Of a DNA stretch of 19,107 nucleotides, positions 7,647 to 15,910 are shown piece by piece. The notes beneath the pieces were generated by a model. That model saw only the letters and a program-made list of their open reading frames with translations. It was not told the origin of the DNA and searched no databases. Within the stretch, counting starts at the first letter, position 1; each line of letters opens with the position of its first letter. The stretch lies in assembly GCA_934553185.1 (NCBI GenBank), contig CAKTFF010000008.1, positions 1 to 19,107 of the forward strand, read 5' to 3'. This stretch comes from an uncultured Devosia sp. GTDB taxonomy: Bacteria > Pseudomonadota > Alphaproteobacteria > Rhizobiales > Devosiaceae. Made by a program: the position numbers and the translations under genes.

Positions 7647-8579
7647 TCAAGCCTGTGTCGCGAAGGAGAGTGCCGCAGCAGGCATGCCGACGCTGAACGG
7701 CGTTGCGTTGAAGCCGAAGCGCTGCGTGAAGGCACTTGTATCAACCACATACGGTCGGTCCCAGGTGAAGCCGACATCGAGCACTTCATGCGCGAGTCGG
7801 TAAAAGCGTCCCACGAGCGGCATGAGCCACATCGGGATGGCCAGGAGCTTGAGAGGCTTGCCAAGCGCCTCGGCGCCGATTGCCAACAGTTGGCGGGGCG
7901 TCTGAATAGGAGCACACGGCATGTTCCAGGCCCGCCCAAAGGCATCATCAGGCGCATCAAGCAACGTAATCACGGCACGTGCGATGTCGGGCACATAGGC
8001 GAAATCATGGGGCATATCGGGCGGCACCATCAATTGAGCCGGCTTGCCCTTGGCAAGTTCCCCCAGCGCAGAACTTCCCAGATGAGAATGGCCAACACCA
8101 GGACCGTAAAAATCCGAGCAGCGCAGAGCGGCGGTGTGTACGCGTTTCCGTGCAGCCAGCCACAGGCGTGAAACATCGGCCAGTATGGCAGCCTTTTCGC
8201 CAGCATTGCTTAAAGCCATGTCCTCGTGGCGCGGAGCGGTCTGGGGGCCAAGCTGATAAAGGTTGTCGATGAACACCAGCCGCGCGCCCGCAGCTTCGCA
8301 TGCCGCCAGAATGTTGGTCATAGCCAAGGGCCAGGACGTGCGCCACACGCGTGCGTCATAGGGAAAGGCCACCGCCAATACCACCTGTTCCGCGCCGGCA
8401 ACCGCCTCAAGCACGGCCTGCGCGTTCAACACATCACAGGCGCGATGCTCCACGCCAGCCGGAAGAGTGGCGGGCTGGCTGCGCTGCGCCAGCCGCACTT
8501 GGTCGCCACGGGCCGCCAAGGCTTCAACAACCAAGCGGCCAATCGCGCCACCGCCAAATACCACCGTCAAACCACTCAT
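7647..8579 (-). CDS. NAD(P)-dependent epimerase/dehydratase (SDR superfamily)
   Basis: 310-residue Rossmann-fold protein of the extended/atypical SDR group. The nucleotide-binding loop is VFGGGAIGRLVVEAL (GGGAIG at 9-14). It is followed by an acidic residue and DV motif in HRACDVLN, then FIDNLYQLGP at the position of the usual active-site strand, and CSDFYGPGVG, matching the SDR motif after the active site. I cannot see a clear catalytic YxxxK, so its activity may be dehydrogenase-like, NmrA-like or only nucleotide-sensing. I chose the ATG at 8579, preceded by AGAGGA; the open frame runs ten codons further to a TTG. It is divergent from a broken LysR-type gene that was probably its regulator. 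The reaction and substrate cannot be named. Confidence 0.85.
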   Translation of the reverse strand: MSGLTVVFGGGAIGRLVVEALAARGDQVRLAQRSQPATLPAGVEHRACDVLNAQAVLEAVAGAEQVVLAVAFPYDARVWRTSWPLAMTNILAACEAAGARLVFIDNLYQLGPQTAPRHEDMALSNAGEKAAILADVSRLWLAARKRVHTAALRCSDFYGPGVGHSHLGSSALGELAKGKPAQLMVPPDMPHDFAYVPDIARAVITLLDAPDDAFGRAWNMPCAPIQTPRQLLAIGAEALGKPLKLLAIPMWLMPLVGRFYRLAHEVLDVGFTWDRPYVVDTSAFTQRFGFNATPFSVGMPAAALSFATQA

Positions 8580-8645
8580 GCTTCTGTCCTCTTGCCGCAA
8601 TGAAGCCAAGTTGCGCCCGCGGCAGCAGAACAGGAATTGCTCAAA

Positions 8646-8666
8646 TGCGTGGTGATGCTATACGCA
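8646..8666. promoter_or_regulatory. LysR-type operator-like inverted repeat (T-N11-A)
   Basis: TGCGT (8646-8650) and ACGCA (8662-8666) form a perfect 5-bp inverted repeat separated by exactly 11 bases, which is the classical T-N11-A binding geometry of LysR-type regulators. It lies between the SDR gene (-) and the LysR remnant (+), ending five bases before the remnant's ATG. This is where an autoregulating LysR protein would bind. Confidence 0.5.
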
Positions 8667-8671
8667 AATAG

Positions 8672-8960
8672 ATGAGCACCGACCCCAGCTGGTCATTGTA
8701 CCCCACGGTGCTGGCCGTCATCGAGGATGGCTCGCTATCGGGGGCGAGCAGGCGGCTCGAACTGACGCAGCCAACCGTCGCCAGGCAGATCGAGGCACTG
8801 GAAACGGCGCTGGGTGCGGCCTTCTCCCTTGCTCAAGCCGCTAGCGTCACCATCTGGCGCGCTCTGGGTCGTCATGCACGAACCTCTTAAAAGCAACCCG
8901 CGCTACCGCCTGGTGCGACACTCGTTGCCAGGTTGTAGCCTAGCGCGTGTGAGTAAATGA
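8672..8960 (+). pseudogene. LysR-family transcriptional regulator remnant (internal deletion plus frame change)
   Basis: Codons from 8672 encode a good LysR N-terminus: residues 1-50 show the winged-helix pattern AVIEDGSLSGASRRLELTQ, then PTVARQIEALETALGAA. After residue about 50 the similarity stops and this frame ends at 8890. In the next frame, about 8862-8960 encodes ALWVVMHEPLKSNPRYRLV and ends at a TGA (8958-8960), which reads like the end of a LysR effector domain. A normal member has about 300 residues; here only about 50 N-terminal and about 30 C-terminal residues remain, in different frames. I infer a deletion of roughly 200 codons with loss of frame. A short DNA-binding peptide of 72 residues could still be made. 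Its divergent neighbour is the SDR gene, its probable former target. Confidence 0.8.
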
Positions 8961-9024
8961 CGCGGCCGTAGCCGCTACCTTGCAGGGTTTGTTCAGCGCC
9001 CTCTGCATTGCCGGCCACGGAGCC

Positions 9025-10215
9025 TTAGAGCTGGTCATACGCATCCAGATCGGGCGTCTTGAGCTTTCGCGAAAACGCCTTGCCCATCACCGTCTTGACC
9101 GGCGGCATGCTGGCGAGATGAAGCGCCGTGTGCAAGAACTTGATGCCTATGGACGTTTGCGGGTTCATCATCTTGGTACCAAATTTTGGTACCCCCTGCC
9201 CCTCCTCCACCATCGGGCGCATGTTTTGCTCATACGCCGTAAATGCCGCCGGCAGGTCGCTATGCCGTGCCATTTCCTGGGCGAGGACATAGGCCCCAGT
9301 GACAGCCAGAGTCGCGCCGACGCCCGCCATGGGCGTCGCGCACCACGCGGCGTCGCCAAGCAGCACGACGCGGCCCTTGGACCATTTTTCAAGCCGCACC
9401 TGGCGCAACACATCGAAGTAAAAGTCGTCCGTTGTTTGGAGTCCCGCTAGCACACGGTCCGCCTTCCACCCGGCGTCTCTGAATTGATCTCTGAGATAAG
9501 CACGCTGCCGCTCCTCGTCCCAATCCTCTTCGCCTTCACTGGGCTTACGGATCGAAAGCATGGCCCGTGCGGTGCCGTGATCGTCGGGCCGCAGCGAAAT
9601 GCTGCGTCCATGCGTGGCATTGTACCAGCGCCACATGCGGTCATCATCGGGGGCCCGGGGGATGGTGAAGTAGCCGATGGTCAGATCCATCCAGCGTGGG
9701 TCGTTCTCCCCGGGAAACACCAGCTCGCGCGAGGCTGAGCCCACGCCTTCTGCGATGATGACAGCGTCAAAAGCCTCACGTCCGCCGGTCTTGAAATGAA
9801 CCTCAACCCCGTCCCTGCGATCATCAATACGGGTAATGCTGTCGCCGAAGCGGAAGTCGCACTGCTTCTTGGCCTCAACATAAAGCAGTTCGGCCAGGTC
9901 GCCGCGCAGGATTTCCAGCTCCGCTGTCGGACCGTCCGCGCCGAGCTCCTCGGTGACGAATTCGGCGACGACCTCACCCTCGTGGTCGATCCAGGCCGTA
10001 CCTTCTTCCCTAGTGCCGCGATCAAGTGCCGCCTGGTCGAGCCCCATGCGACGCAAGACATCGCGGCCGACATCGCGCACGTCTATATTCTGCCCGCCCT
10101 TGCGAAAGTCGGGCCACTTTTCGACAACGGAAACCTCGAAGCCCAGCTTGCCGAGCCAATAGGCGGCAGTGTTGCCGGCGACGCTGGCGCCCGAAATCAG
10201 AATGCGTTTGCTCAT
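9025..10215 (-). CDS. FAD-dependent monooxygenase (aromatic-ring-hydroxylase type, PHBH fold)
   Basis: 396-residue flavoprotein of the group A single-component monooxygenases, which use NAD(P)H and O2 to hydroxylate small organic substrates. The N-terminal FAD loop ISGASVAGNTAAYWL (GASVAG at 9-14) ends in the ribose-binding acid E32. The middle motif VIIAEGVGSASREL (152-165) corresponds to the family GADGxxS(x)xR, with E156 in place of the usual Asp. The second FAD motif is LLGDAAWCATPMAGVGAT (285-302), with GDAA at 287-290. The C-terminal stretch lacks a membrane anchor. Start ATG at 10215 has GGGAG nine bases upstream, sitting in the loop of a perfect hairpin. It lies 28 bases after the MarR gene on the same strand, so MarR may be its local regulator. 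TetX-like and salicylate-hydroxylase-like enzymes share this fold; the substrate is unknown. Confidence 0.9.
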   Translation of the reverse strand: MSKRILISGASVAGNTAAYWLGKLGFEVSVVEKWPDFRKGGQNIDVRDVGRDVLRRMGLDQAALDRGTREEGTAWIDHEGEVVAEFVTEELGADGPTAELEILRGDLAELLYVEAKKQCDFRFGDSITRIDDRRDGVEVHFKTGGREAFDAVIIAEGVGSASRELVFPGENDPRWMDLTIGYFTIPRAPDDDRMWRWYNATHGRSISLRPDDHGTARAMLSIRKPSEGEEDWDEERQRAYLRDQFRDAGWKADRVLAGLQTTDDFYFDVLRQVRLEKWSKGRVVLLGDAAWCATPMAGVGATLAVTGAYVLAQEMARHSDLPAAFTAYEQNMRPMVEEGQGVPKFGTKMMNPQTSIGIKFLHTALHLASMPPVKTVMGKAFSRKLKTPDLDAYDQL

Positions 10216-10217
10216 GC

Positions 10218-10235
10218 GATCATCTCCCGATGATC
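10218..10235 (-). promoter_or_regulatory. Perfect hairpin with the ribosome binding site in its loop, before the monooxygenase gene
   Basis: GATCATC (10218-10224) and GATGATC (10229-10235) form a 7-bp perfect inverted repeat with a four-base loop. In minus-strand mRNA the loop is GGGA, part of the GGGAG ribosome binding site, and the structure ends two bases before the ATG at 10215. It could control translation, or be a DNA palindrome bound by the neighbouring MarR protein. Confidence 0.45.
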
Positions 10236-10243
10236 CAATAACA

Positions 10244-10756
10244 TCACCTCTGATATTTCGTTGCAGGTGCCTTCAGAAGATTGTCGCTGAACCGTCGGAC
10301 CAGGCCGACCAGCAAGGCAATCTCCCCATCGGAGAAACCGTCCAGTCCCGCCTGGTTCAGCCTGCGCAGGATGTCGCCGCCACGAGACGCAGCGTCTCTG
10401 CCGGCTGCCGTAAGCTCGATCAGCGCAGCGCGTCGGTCAGTTGCCACCGCCGCGCGCTTGACCAGTTGGAGATGCTCGAGTTTGCCCAGCACGGCAACCA
10501 TGGCTGGCTGCCGCACCGCCGAGTGCCGCACAAGGTCACGCTGCAGCATTGGCCCTTTCCAATGGATCAGCAAGAGCGGTGCCAGCAATGCCAGCGACAG
10601 CCCATGCGTCCGCAACGCCTCATCAGCGCGACGATTGAAGACCTGCGCAGCATGAGTGGTGAGGAAGCCAGGCGCGACCGCCGCCTCAGGATGCACCTCT
10701 TCGTCACGTGCGTCCAAGGTCAGCTCCGACATGCCCGTTGTCAGCGACAAGGTCAT
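10244..10756 (-). CDS. MarR-family transcriptional regulator
   Basis: 170-residue winged-helix regulator. A dimerisation helix region (about 30-60) precedes the helix-turn-helix (about 71-101, [20 protein letters not shown] then [11 protein letters not shown]), and the wing holds D107-R-R-A, matching the conserved DxR of MarR proteins. Helices after 115 complete the dimer interface. I chose the ATG at 10756 because it forms an ATGA overlap with the stop of the BCCT transporter gene, suggesting translational coupling; an alternative ATG lies at 10732. No strong ribosome binding site precedes either. The 28 bases after its stop lead into the monooxygenase gene. MarR proteins usually repress their own operon and are released by small phenolic or oxidised ligands, so the operon's substrate may be the ligand. 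That is inference. Confidence 0.9.
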   Translation of the reverse strand: MTLSLTTGMSELTLDARDEEVHPEAAVAPGFLTTHAAQVFNRRADEALRTHGLSLALLAPLLLIHWKGPMLQRDLVRHSAVRQPAMVAVLGKLEHLQLVKRAAVATDRRAALIELTAAGRDAASRGGDILRRLNQAGLDGFSDGEIALLVGLVRRFSDNLLKAPATKYQR

Positions 10757-12747
10757 CCGCCACTTTGGTGCTCGGGGGCTCCATGGACCAGTTGCACGTC
10801 TGGTGACTTCACCAAAGCGAGATAACGCTCGAACTGAGCCAAAACGTCGGCAATGATCTGTTCGGGCGCCATCCCCATCAGATCATAACCGCTACTGCCA
10901 TTGGAAAAGTAGGTACGCGCTTCGTAGCGCATCTCCGGCTTGGCGACACTGCGCTGGGAAAGCCCCGCCACGGGATGATCGGACAATGATACGCCATAAA
11001 CGAAATCGCGAACGCCCTCAGCGGGAGACCGCAGCGAAACGCCGCCATTATCACCATCTTCCACGATGCTTGGCCGGTTCCTTGCCGTCAGTTCCGCCGC
11101 CACCTGCGACAGAGCAGCCCGGACCTGAACGCGGATGAACTCTTGAACCTCCAACTCGCTGGGCGCACGCAGCAGCAAGGTCAGTCGACGTTGCCAGGTA
11201 ACGCCGGCCGCCGGTTGTGCTGGGACCACTCGGCTCGAAAGATGCTGAGTGCGTTGCTGGGCAATGTCGGCACGCATCCCCTTCAACAGGGACCAGAGCA
11301 GGGCAAGGATGACGATCACGAAAGGCAGGGCACTGGCGATCGTCACCGATTGCAGCGCACCGACGCCGCCCGCGACCAGTAGGACACCTGCCACCACGCT
11401 GGAGAAAGCGCACCAGAAGACGCGCTGCAGTGTGGTCGTCTCGGTTCGGCCCCCAGCGGCGATCGCGTCCACCACCAATGAACCTGAGTCTGCGGAGGTG
11501 ACGAAAAAGGTCGCAACCAGGATAACAGCCAGGGTCGAGGTCACCGCGGGAAATGGCAGGTAAGTGAAGAACGCGAACAGGCCAACGGAAAGATCGTTGG
11601 CGATGGCGGTTCCGAGCGCACCCGCTGCTATCCCGGTGTCGATCGAGATCGCCGTGTTTCCAAACACGGTCATCCAGATGAAGGTGAAGCCAGCGGGAAT
11701 AAACAGCACTGCGGTGATAAATTCGCGCACCGAACGACCGCGAGAGATGCGGGCGATGAACATGCCGACAAACGGCGACCATGAAATCCACCAGGCCCAA
11801 TAAAACAGCGTCCAGGCATCGATCCAGGGGGTGGGTTCATAGGCGTAGATGTTGAATGTGCGCAGCACGATGCTGTCGAGATACAATCCAAGATTTTGCA
11901 CCAGATCGCGGAATAGTGCCCCACTCGGACCGACCACCAGCACGAAGAGCATGAGGGTGATCGCAACCAGAAGATTGATCTCCGACACAATCCGCACGCC
12001 TTTGTCGAGCCCGCTGACCACGGACAGGATGGCAAGCCCGGTGACGCCAGCGATGATCAGCAATTGAACATACGGTTCGACTGGTACGCCGAACAGGAAA
12101 TTGAGGCCCGAATTAATCTGGTTAACACCAACACCCATGGATGTTGCCAAGCCAAATATTGTGCCGACGATGGCAAAAATATCGACGGCGTGACCGATCG
12201 GTCCGTTGATGCGCTCCTTGAGCAATGGGTAAAGCCCCGATCTGATGGTTAGGGGCAGGTTGTAGCGATAGCCGAAATAGGCAAGTGACAGCCCAACCAC
12301 GGCATAGATAGCCCAGGCATGGATGCCCCAATGCAGAAAAGTCACCGACATGGCCTCTCGCATCGCCGCCACTGAACGCGGCTCCGCGGTGGGCGGGTTC
12401 AGATAGTGGGTGATCGGCTCGCCGACGCCATAAAACATCAAGCCGATGCCCATGCCTGCTGCAAACAGCATTGCGATCCAGGACACGAAACCGAAGTCTG
12501 GCGTGGAATCATCGGGACCAAGCTTGAGGTCACCGAAACGGCTGATACAGATCAGCAGCATGGCCGCGAGCACAATGCCGACCGATAGAAGGTAAAGCCA
12601 CCCGAACTGAGCAAGAATGCTGGATTGAAGATCATTAAAGATCTGCTCTGCCTGCGTTGGGAAAGCAATGCCGACCGCCAGGAACGCAGCGATAATCGCG
12701 AGCGACCCAAAGAATACCGGACGATTGATGATGAATGGCTTGATCAT
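10753..12747 (-). CDS. BCCT-family transporter (BetT-like choline/betaine/carnitine type)
   Basis: 664-residue secondary transporter with 12 predicted membrane helices (about 10-490). Family marks are [18 protein letters not shown] (98-115), the substrate and cation region of helix 3, and the tryptophan-rich signature [17 protein letters not shown] (312-328) continuing to [15 protein letters not shown] long cytoplasmic tail (about 490-664) ends with [18 protein letters not shown] and [15 protein letters not shown], as in BetT-type choline transporters, where the tail takes part in osmotic regulation. Length matches E. coli BetT (about 677). It probably moves choline or another quaternary ammonium compound across the inner membrane. 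It is the first intact gene of a BCCT-MarR-monooxygenase set, and directly upstream lies a VOC gene remnant. No choline dehydrogenase (betA/betB) is present, so the assignment to choline is family-based. The start ATG has only a weak GAG upstream. Confidence 0.93.
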   Translation of the reverse strand: MIKPFIINRPVFFGSLAIIAAFLAVGIAFPTQAEQIFNDLQSSILAQFGWLYLLSVGIVLAAMLLICISRFGDLKLGPDDSTPDFGFVSWIAMLFAAGMGIGLMFYGVGEPITHYLNPPTAEPRSVAAMREAMSVTFLHWGIHAWAIYAVVGLSLAYFGYRYNLPLTIRSGLYPLLKERINGPIGHAVDIFAIVGTIFGLATSMGVGVNQINSGLNFLFGVPVEPYVQLLIIAGVTGLAILSVVSGLDKGVRIVSEINLLVAITLMLFVLVVGPSGALFRDLVQNLGLYLDSIVLRTFNIYAYEPTPWIDAWTLFYWAWWISWSPFVGMFIARISRGRSVREFITAVLFIPAGFTFIWMTVFGNTAISIDTGIAAGALGTAIANDLSVGLFAFFTYLPFPAVTSTLAVILVATFFVTSADSGSLVVDAIAAGGRTETTTLQRVFWCAFSSVVAGVLLVAGGVGALQSVTIASALPFVIVILALLWSLLKGMRADIAQQRTQHLSSRVVPAQPAAGVTWQRRLTLLLRAPSELEVQEFIRVQVRAALSQVAAELTARNRPSIVEDGDNGGVSLRSPAEGVRDFVYGVSLSDHPVAGLSQRSVAKPEMRYEARTYFSNGSSGYDLMGMAPEQIIADVLAQFERYLALVKSPDVQLVHGAPEHQSGG

Positions 12748-12774
12748 GGCGAACTCTCGCTGGTTCGGTCAGTG

Positions 12775-12912
12775 TCATATAGCGGCGACACAAGGTTGGT
12801 CACGGGCCTTCAAAAGCCCATGACCCTGTGAAGGGTGCCAGTCTTCCGGAGGGAGCATTTGGATATTCCAAAGGAGCTCCCAAACATGCCCATTGGGGTC
12901 GCGGAAATAGCG
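12775..12912 (-). pseudogene. C-terminal remnant of a VOC/glyoxalase-fold protein
   Basis: Reading minus from 12912, 45 codons run to a TGA at 12775-12777. They encode RYFRDPNGHVWELLWNIQ, then MLPPEDWHPSQGHGLLKA. The FRDPNGHVWEL segment is the characteristic last beta-strand pair of vicinal-oxygen-chelate (glyoxalase/bleomycin-resistance) proteins, including the metal-ligand glutamate. An in-frame TGA at 12913-12915 stops it upstream, and I found no matching N-terminal part in any frame as far as 13173. There is no usable start before the internal ATG of the IQM triplet. So the 5' two-thirds has been lost. The fragment ends 27 bases before the BCCT start, in the same direction, as if it once led that operon. 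Confidence 0.72.
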
Positions 12913-12915
12913 TCA

Positions 12916-13173
12916 GAACGGACATGCGTGGCGTCATGTCCATACCCTTTCAATCGGCGCCTATGGCGTGCAAGCGCCCCGATAGTTCCGGGCTGTTTAA
13001 AGGTAACGGAAGGCCCCGCACGCACGAGGGCCGAGCTGACCCTCCCGAACCTAGCCTGTTTCAGACGCGAAATGGTTACTTGCCTGGTTCGCAAGCGTCA
13101 ATGTGGAAGGTCTGTCAGGTTTCAGTCCAGCCATTACCGAACCTGTCAAACAGCATCATGGCCGAACAGTCTT
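12916..13173. other. Non-coding stretch between the rha operon and the VOC remnant
   Basis: About 260 bases with no protein-like frame that I recognise. A 7-bp inverted repeat, GGACATG (12920-12926) with CATGTCC (12935-12941), separated by eight bases, is the only clear structure. It could be an operator for the BCCT-MarR-monooxygenase genes. A promoter for the BCCT gene would be expected here or inside the VOC remnant, but no good -35/-10 pair was seen. No terminator was found for the end of the rha operon. Confidence 0.4.
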
Positions 13174-14571
13174 TCAGCGGTCTAGGTCAGTGACCATTGC
13201 TTGAACCCGCTCTTTCCAAGCAGACGCATAAGCCTGCCAATGAGGGTTCATCACCATCTCCGGCTCTGCAACACCCTGGGCAACAGCATGAAGGTCTTGC
13301 GTCAGGAGGGCCGCGCCAATGCTTGTTCCGGTAACCGCACGAGTATGAGCATAAACCGGCCGTCCTGTAGCGGCGAACAACATCTGAAGGAACAGGGTAT
13401 TGGCGGCAAAGGGACCCTCCACGATGATCGGACCTTTCGCGCCGCTCAATTCGAGGCATGTCGCCGTCATTAATGCGAGATAAAACGAGATCGCGACACG
13501 CTGCTGGCCTGGTTCATCCGGCTGCCGCTTCAGCCATTGGGCAGCGGCATTGGGAAATGGACCCGACCTGGGGGTCAGCGATGGCAGCAACAGGATAGGC
13601 CCCGCAAGAACGTCGGCAACGTCCTGCTCCGTGTTGCCCTCCGCAAGGTCGGCAGTTGCGAGGGTAAATTCACGTCCACCCATGAAGCGGGCGGAGGGCA
13701 CCTGAGCGCCAAAAGCGTTGACATTGATCAACGTGTCTCGGTGTGGATCAAGCGACGGAAGAGAGCCGCCAATCGACATGGAAATAACCCAGGTGCCGGT
13801 CGACACCACCGCAAAGGGCGGCTCCCGCATCAACAGATGCGGCAGGAGCGAAGCGTTCGAGTCATGGATGCCGCAAAAAACCGGTGTTTGCGCCGACAGA
13901 TGGAGTTGTACGGCCAGCTCTGGTCGGAGGTTGCCGAGGCGATCGCCGGCCAGGCGCACAGGGGCGAACAGGTCCGTCCAACCCAGCTTGCCCACCATGG
14001 ACGAAAACGCGCCATCGCCAGGATTCCAAAGGTCGGTGTGACAGCCAAGGCTGGTGACCTCCGTCGAAAGCACTCCTGTGAGCAGATAAGACCAGTATTG
14101 GGGATAGGTCAGGATATGCCGAACGCGCGAGAAGTGCTGCGGAAAGCTGCGCTGTTGCCAGAACAGCTGCGCCCCAAGGTTAAGACCAGCCGGCAAGCGC
14201 GGCGAACCGGTTTCCGCAAAGGACGGTCGAACTGCCTCATAGTCCCCACCAAGCGCGTCCGGACCGTCATACTCGTAGTCTAGGATGGGGAGAGCCAGAT
14301 CACCATCCTCGTCAAGCAGTGCAGCAGTGGCGCCATGCGTGGTGATCGAAATGGCATCGATGGGGTGCTTGCTTCCAAGCTCCGCCAGCGCGTCGAGGAT
14401 GAATAACCAAAGTGGCTCCACGGCGAAGTGGGGATAAACTCCATCCAAGGCCACCGTGTTCTGCCGCTTGCGTACCGCAATTTCGGCGCGTGTCTCGAGA
14501 TCCACCAGGGCGAGTTTGGCATTGGTCTTGCCGATATCGATCACGGCAATATGTCGGAAGGAAGCAGCCAT
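13174..14571 (-). CDS. rhaK: FGGY-family carbohydrate kinase, probable L-rhamnose/rhamnulose kinase RhaK
   Basis: 465-residue sugar kinase of the FGGY/ASKHA fold. The phosphate-1 loop is AVIDIGKTNAKLALVD (9-24). The catalytic base is probably D237 in FCGIHDSNASLLP, and the adenosine/phosphate-2 loop is VVSTGTWVISM (255-265). The C-terminal GxxxG-like TGTSIGAAL (414-422) completes the nucleotide site. The name rests on context: it follows RhaU and a complete sugar ABC importer in the order rhaS-T-P-Q-U-K of R. leguminosarum, whose RhaK phosphorylates rhamnose or rhamnulose and is also needed for import. I chose the ATG at 14571, five bases after the RhaU stop; a TTG three codons upstream is less likely. 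It is the last gene of the operon; isomerase and aldolase genes are not in the window. An alternative is another 6-deoxysugar kinase. Confidence 0.86.
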   Translation of the reverse strand: MAASFRHIAVIDIGKTNAKLALVDLETRAEIAVRKRQNTVALDGVYPHFAVEPLWLFILDALAELGSKHPIDAISITTHGATAALLDEDGDLALPILDYEYDGPDALGGDYEAVRPSFAETGSPRLPAGLNLGAQLFWQQRSFPQHFSRVRHILTYPQYWSYLLTGVLSTEVTSLGCHTDLWNPGDGAFSSMVGKLGWTDLFAPVRLAGDRLGNLRPELAVQLHLSAQTPVFCGIHDSNASLLPHLLMREPPFAVVSTGTWVISMSIGGSLPSLDPHRDTLINVNAFGAQVPSARFMGGREFTLATADLAEGNTEQDVADVLAGPILLLPSLTPRSGPFPNAAAQWLKRQPDEPGQQRVAISFYLALMTATCLELSGAKGPIIVEGPFAANTLFLQMLFAATGRPVYAHTRAVTGTSIGAALLTQDLHAVAQGVAEPEMVMNPHWQAYASAWKERVQAMVTDLDR

Positions 14572-14576
14572 GGGTC

Positions 14577-14909
14577 TCAAGGCATATGGAAGAGGGGCTT
14601 GAGATCACTCTGAACCGGGCGATCGTCTGGATGGGTCTCCATGATATCGGCCATGTGCGCCCACCAGCGCTTCATGACCGCTTCGTTCGGCAGGGCATCC
14701 ATGGTGTGGTCCACACGCCGCCAAAGCACACCGAAAAGCATGCCAGTCTCTTCATCGATAAAGATGGAATAGTCCTTGACGCCGGCGCCGCGCAGCAGGT
14801 CGACAAGTTCAGGAAAGATCTCGTCATGACGCTTCTTGTATTCCGCCGCCATGCCGGGGTTCAGTTGCATCTTGAAGGCGTGTTTCTCCCAGCCCTTGTC
14901 CACAATCAT
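14577..14909 (-). CDS. rhaU: L-rhamnose mutarotase
   Basis: 110-residue enzyme that interconverts alpha- and beta-L-rhamnose in the cytoplasm (RhaM in E. coli, RhaU in rhizobia). The family pattern is complete: [20 protein letters not shown] with the catalytic histidine H28 (equivalent to E. coli H22), [20 protein letters not shown], the [10 protein letters not shown] helix (81-90) with its tryptophan pair, and the ending KPLFHMP. The N-terminus carries about eight extra residues relative to E. coli. I chose the ATG at 14909 because it overlaps the stop of the upstream permease (ATGA); the open frame extends far upstream but only as a shadow of the permease. This gene is the strongest evidence that the whole operon handles rhamnose. 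Confidence 0.95.
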   Translation of the reverse strand: MIVDKGWEKHAFKMQLNPGMAAEYKKRHDEIFPELVDLLRGAGVKDYSIFIDEETGMLFGVLWRRVDHTMDALPNEAVMKRWWAHMADIMETHPDDRPVQSDLKPLFHMP

Positions 14910-15910
14910 GCCCGGCGCGCTTTCCACATGTTCCAAAGGATTGGCAAGGCGATCACGACGATCAGCAACGAGCCGGTGAAGATGGTCATCACAATGCCGG
15001 GCACATTGAGAAGGCCTAAACCAAAGGTCACGAGCCCTATGATCAGTGCCGCAAGAACAACGCCGATGATGGAGCCGGCACCGCCCAAAATCGAGACACC
15101 GCCCAGCACCACCATGGTGATGACGTCGAGCTCGAAACCCTGCGCGATCGATGGACGAGTGGAACCAAGCCGCGCCGTCAGCAGCACTGCAGTGATGCCG
15201 CTCATCAGGCCCGTCAGGCAGAAAAGCACGAACTTGATGCGATCCACCCGCACACCAGAAAACTGCGCTGCCGTCGCGTTGTTGCCGATGGCATAAACGC
15301 GCCGCCCGAAGTTGGTGCGATGCAGCAGGATGTAAAAGATCACCGCTGCGACAATGAACAAGACCAGCTCGAACGAGATAACCCAGCCGACATAGCCCTG
15401 CCCGAACCAGGCAAAATCGCGCGGATAGCCGCCATAGCTCTGATCGCCCAGGATGATGAAGGCGATGCCGCGGAAAAGGCTCATCGTGCCGATGGTGACA
15501 ACAATCGAGGGGAGCTTGAGCCCCGTCACCAGCCACCCGTTGAACGCGCCGCAGACCAGGCCCGTCAAAATGCCGGTCAGCACCAGAACCGGCATCGGCG
15601 CACCGAACTGATTAAGCACCAGCCCCATCAGCGTCGAGGCCAGCGCGATGATCGAAGCCACCGAAAGATCGATCTCTCCGGTGATGATCACCAGCGCCAT
15701 GGCCAGCGCGATCAGGGCCTTCTCGGTGAAGTTGAACGTCATGTCCGAGAGCGACCAGGCGTCCAGGAAGTATGGCGAGGCAATGGAGTTGGCGATGAAG
15801 ATGCCGATGGCGACAAGCACCAGCAGCATTTCCCAGCTCAGCACGGCCGACTTGAGTGGATTGTCGAGCCGGTCGGGCAGGCGACGGCCGGTTGCAGTCG
15901 TATCGCTCAT
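14906..15910 (-). CDS. rhaQ: Sugar ABC transporter permease, second subunit (RhaQ)
   Basis: 334-residue inner-membrane protein of the RbsC/BPD_transp_2 family with about eight to ten hydrophobic segments. Conserved blocks are [19 protein letters not shown] (the GxIDLSV motif), [16 protein letters not shown], and the cytoplasmic loop region [19 protein letters not shown]. It has a cytoplasmic N-terminus of about 25 residues. Start ATG at 15910 lies in an ATGA overlap with the preceding permease, and its own stop overlaps the mutarotase ATG in the same way. It pairs with the RhaP-like permease to form the channel. Assignment as RhaQ rather than RhaP follows gene order only. Confidence 0.9.
   Translation of the reverse strand: MSDTTATGRRLPDRLDNPLKSAVLSWEMLLVLVAIGIFIANSIASPYFLDAWSLSDMTFNFTEKALIALAMALVIITGEIDLSVASIIALASTLMGLVLNQFGAPMPVLVLTGILTGLVCGAFNGWLVTGLKLPSIVVTIGTMSLFRGIAFIILGDQSYGGYPRDFAWFGQGYVGWVISFELVLFIVAAVIFYILLHRTNFGRRVYAIGNNATAAQFSGVRVDRIKFVLFCLTGLMSGITAVLLTARLGSTRPSIAQGFELDVITMVVLGGVSILGGAGSIIGVVLAALIIGLVTFGLGLLNVPGIVMTIFTGSLLIVVIALPILWNMWKARRA

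Noticed and set aside
9175..9193. Near-perfect palindrome GGTACCAAA-T-TTTGGTACC
   Set aside because: It lies inside the monooxygenase coding region (PKFGTK), so chance codon choice explains it; no regulatory role can be supported.
14910..15536. N-terminal extension of the mutarotase frame
   Set aside because: The extra 209 residues lie wholly inside the permease gene in another frame; the mutarotase family length and the ATGA overlap set the start at 14909.
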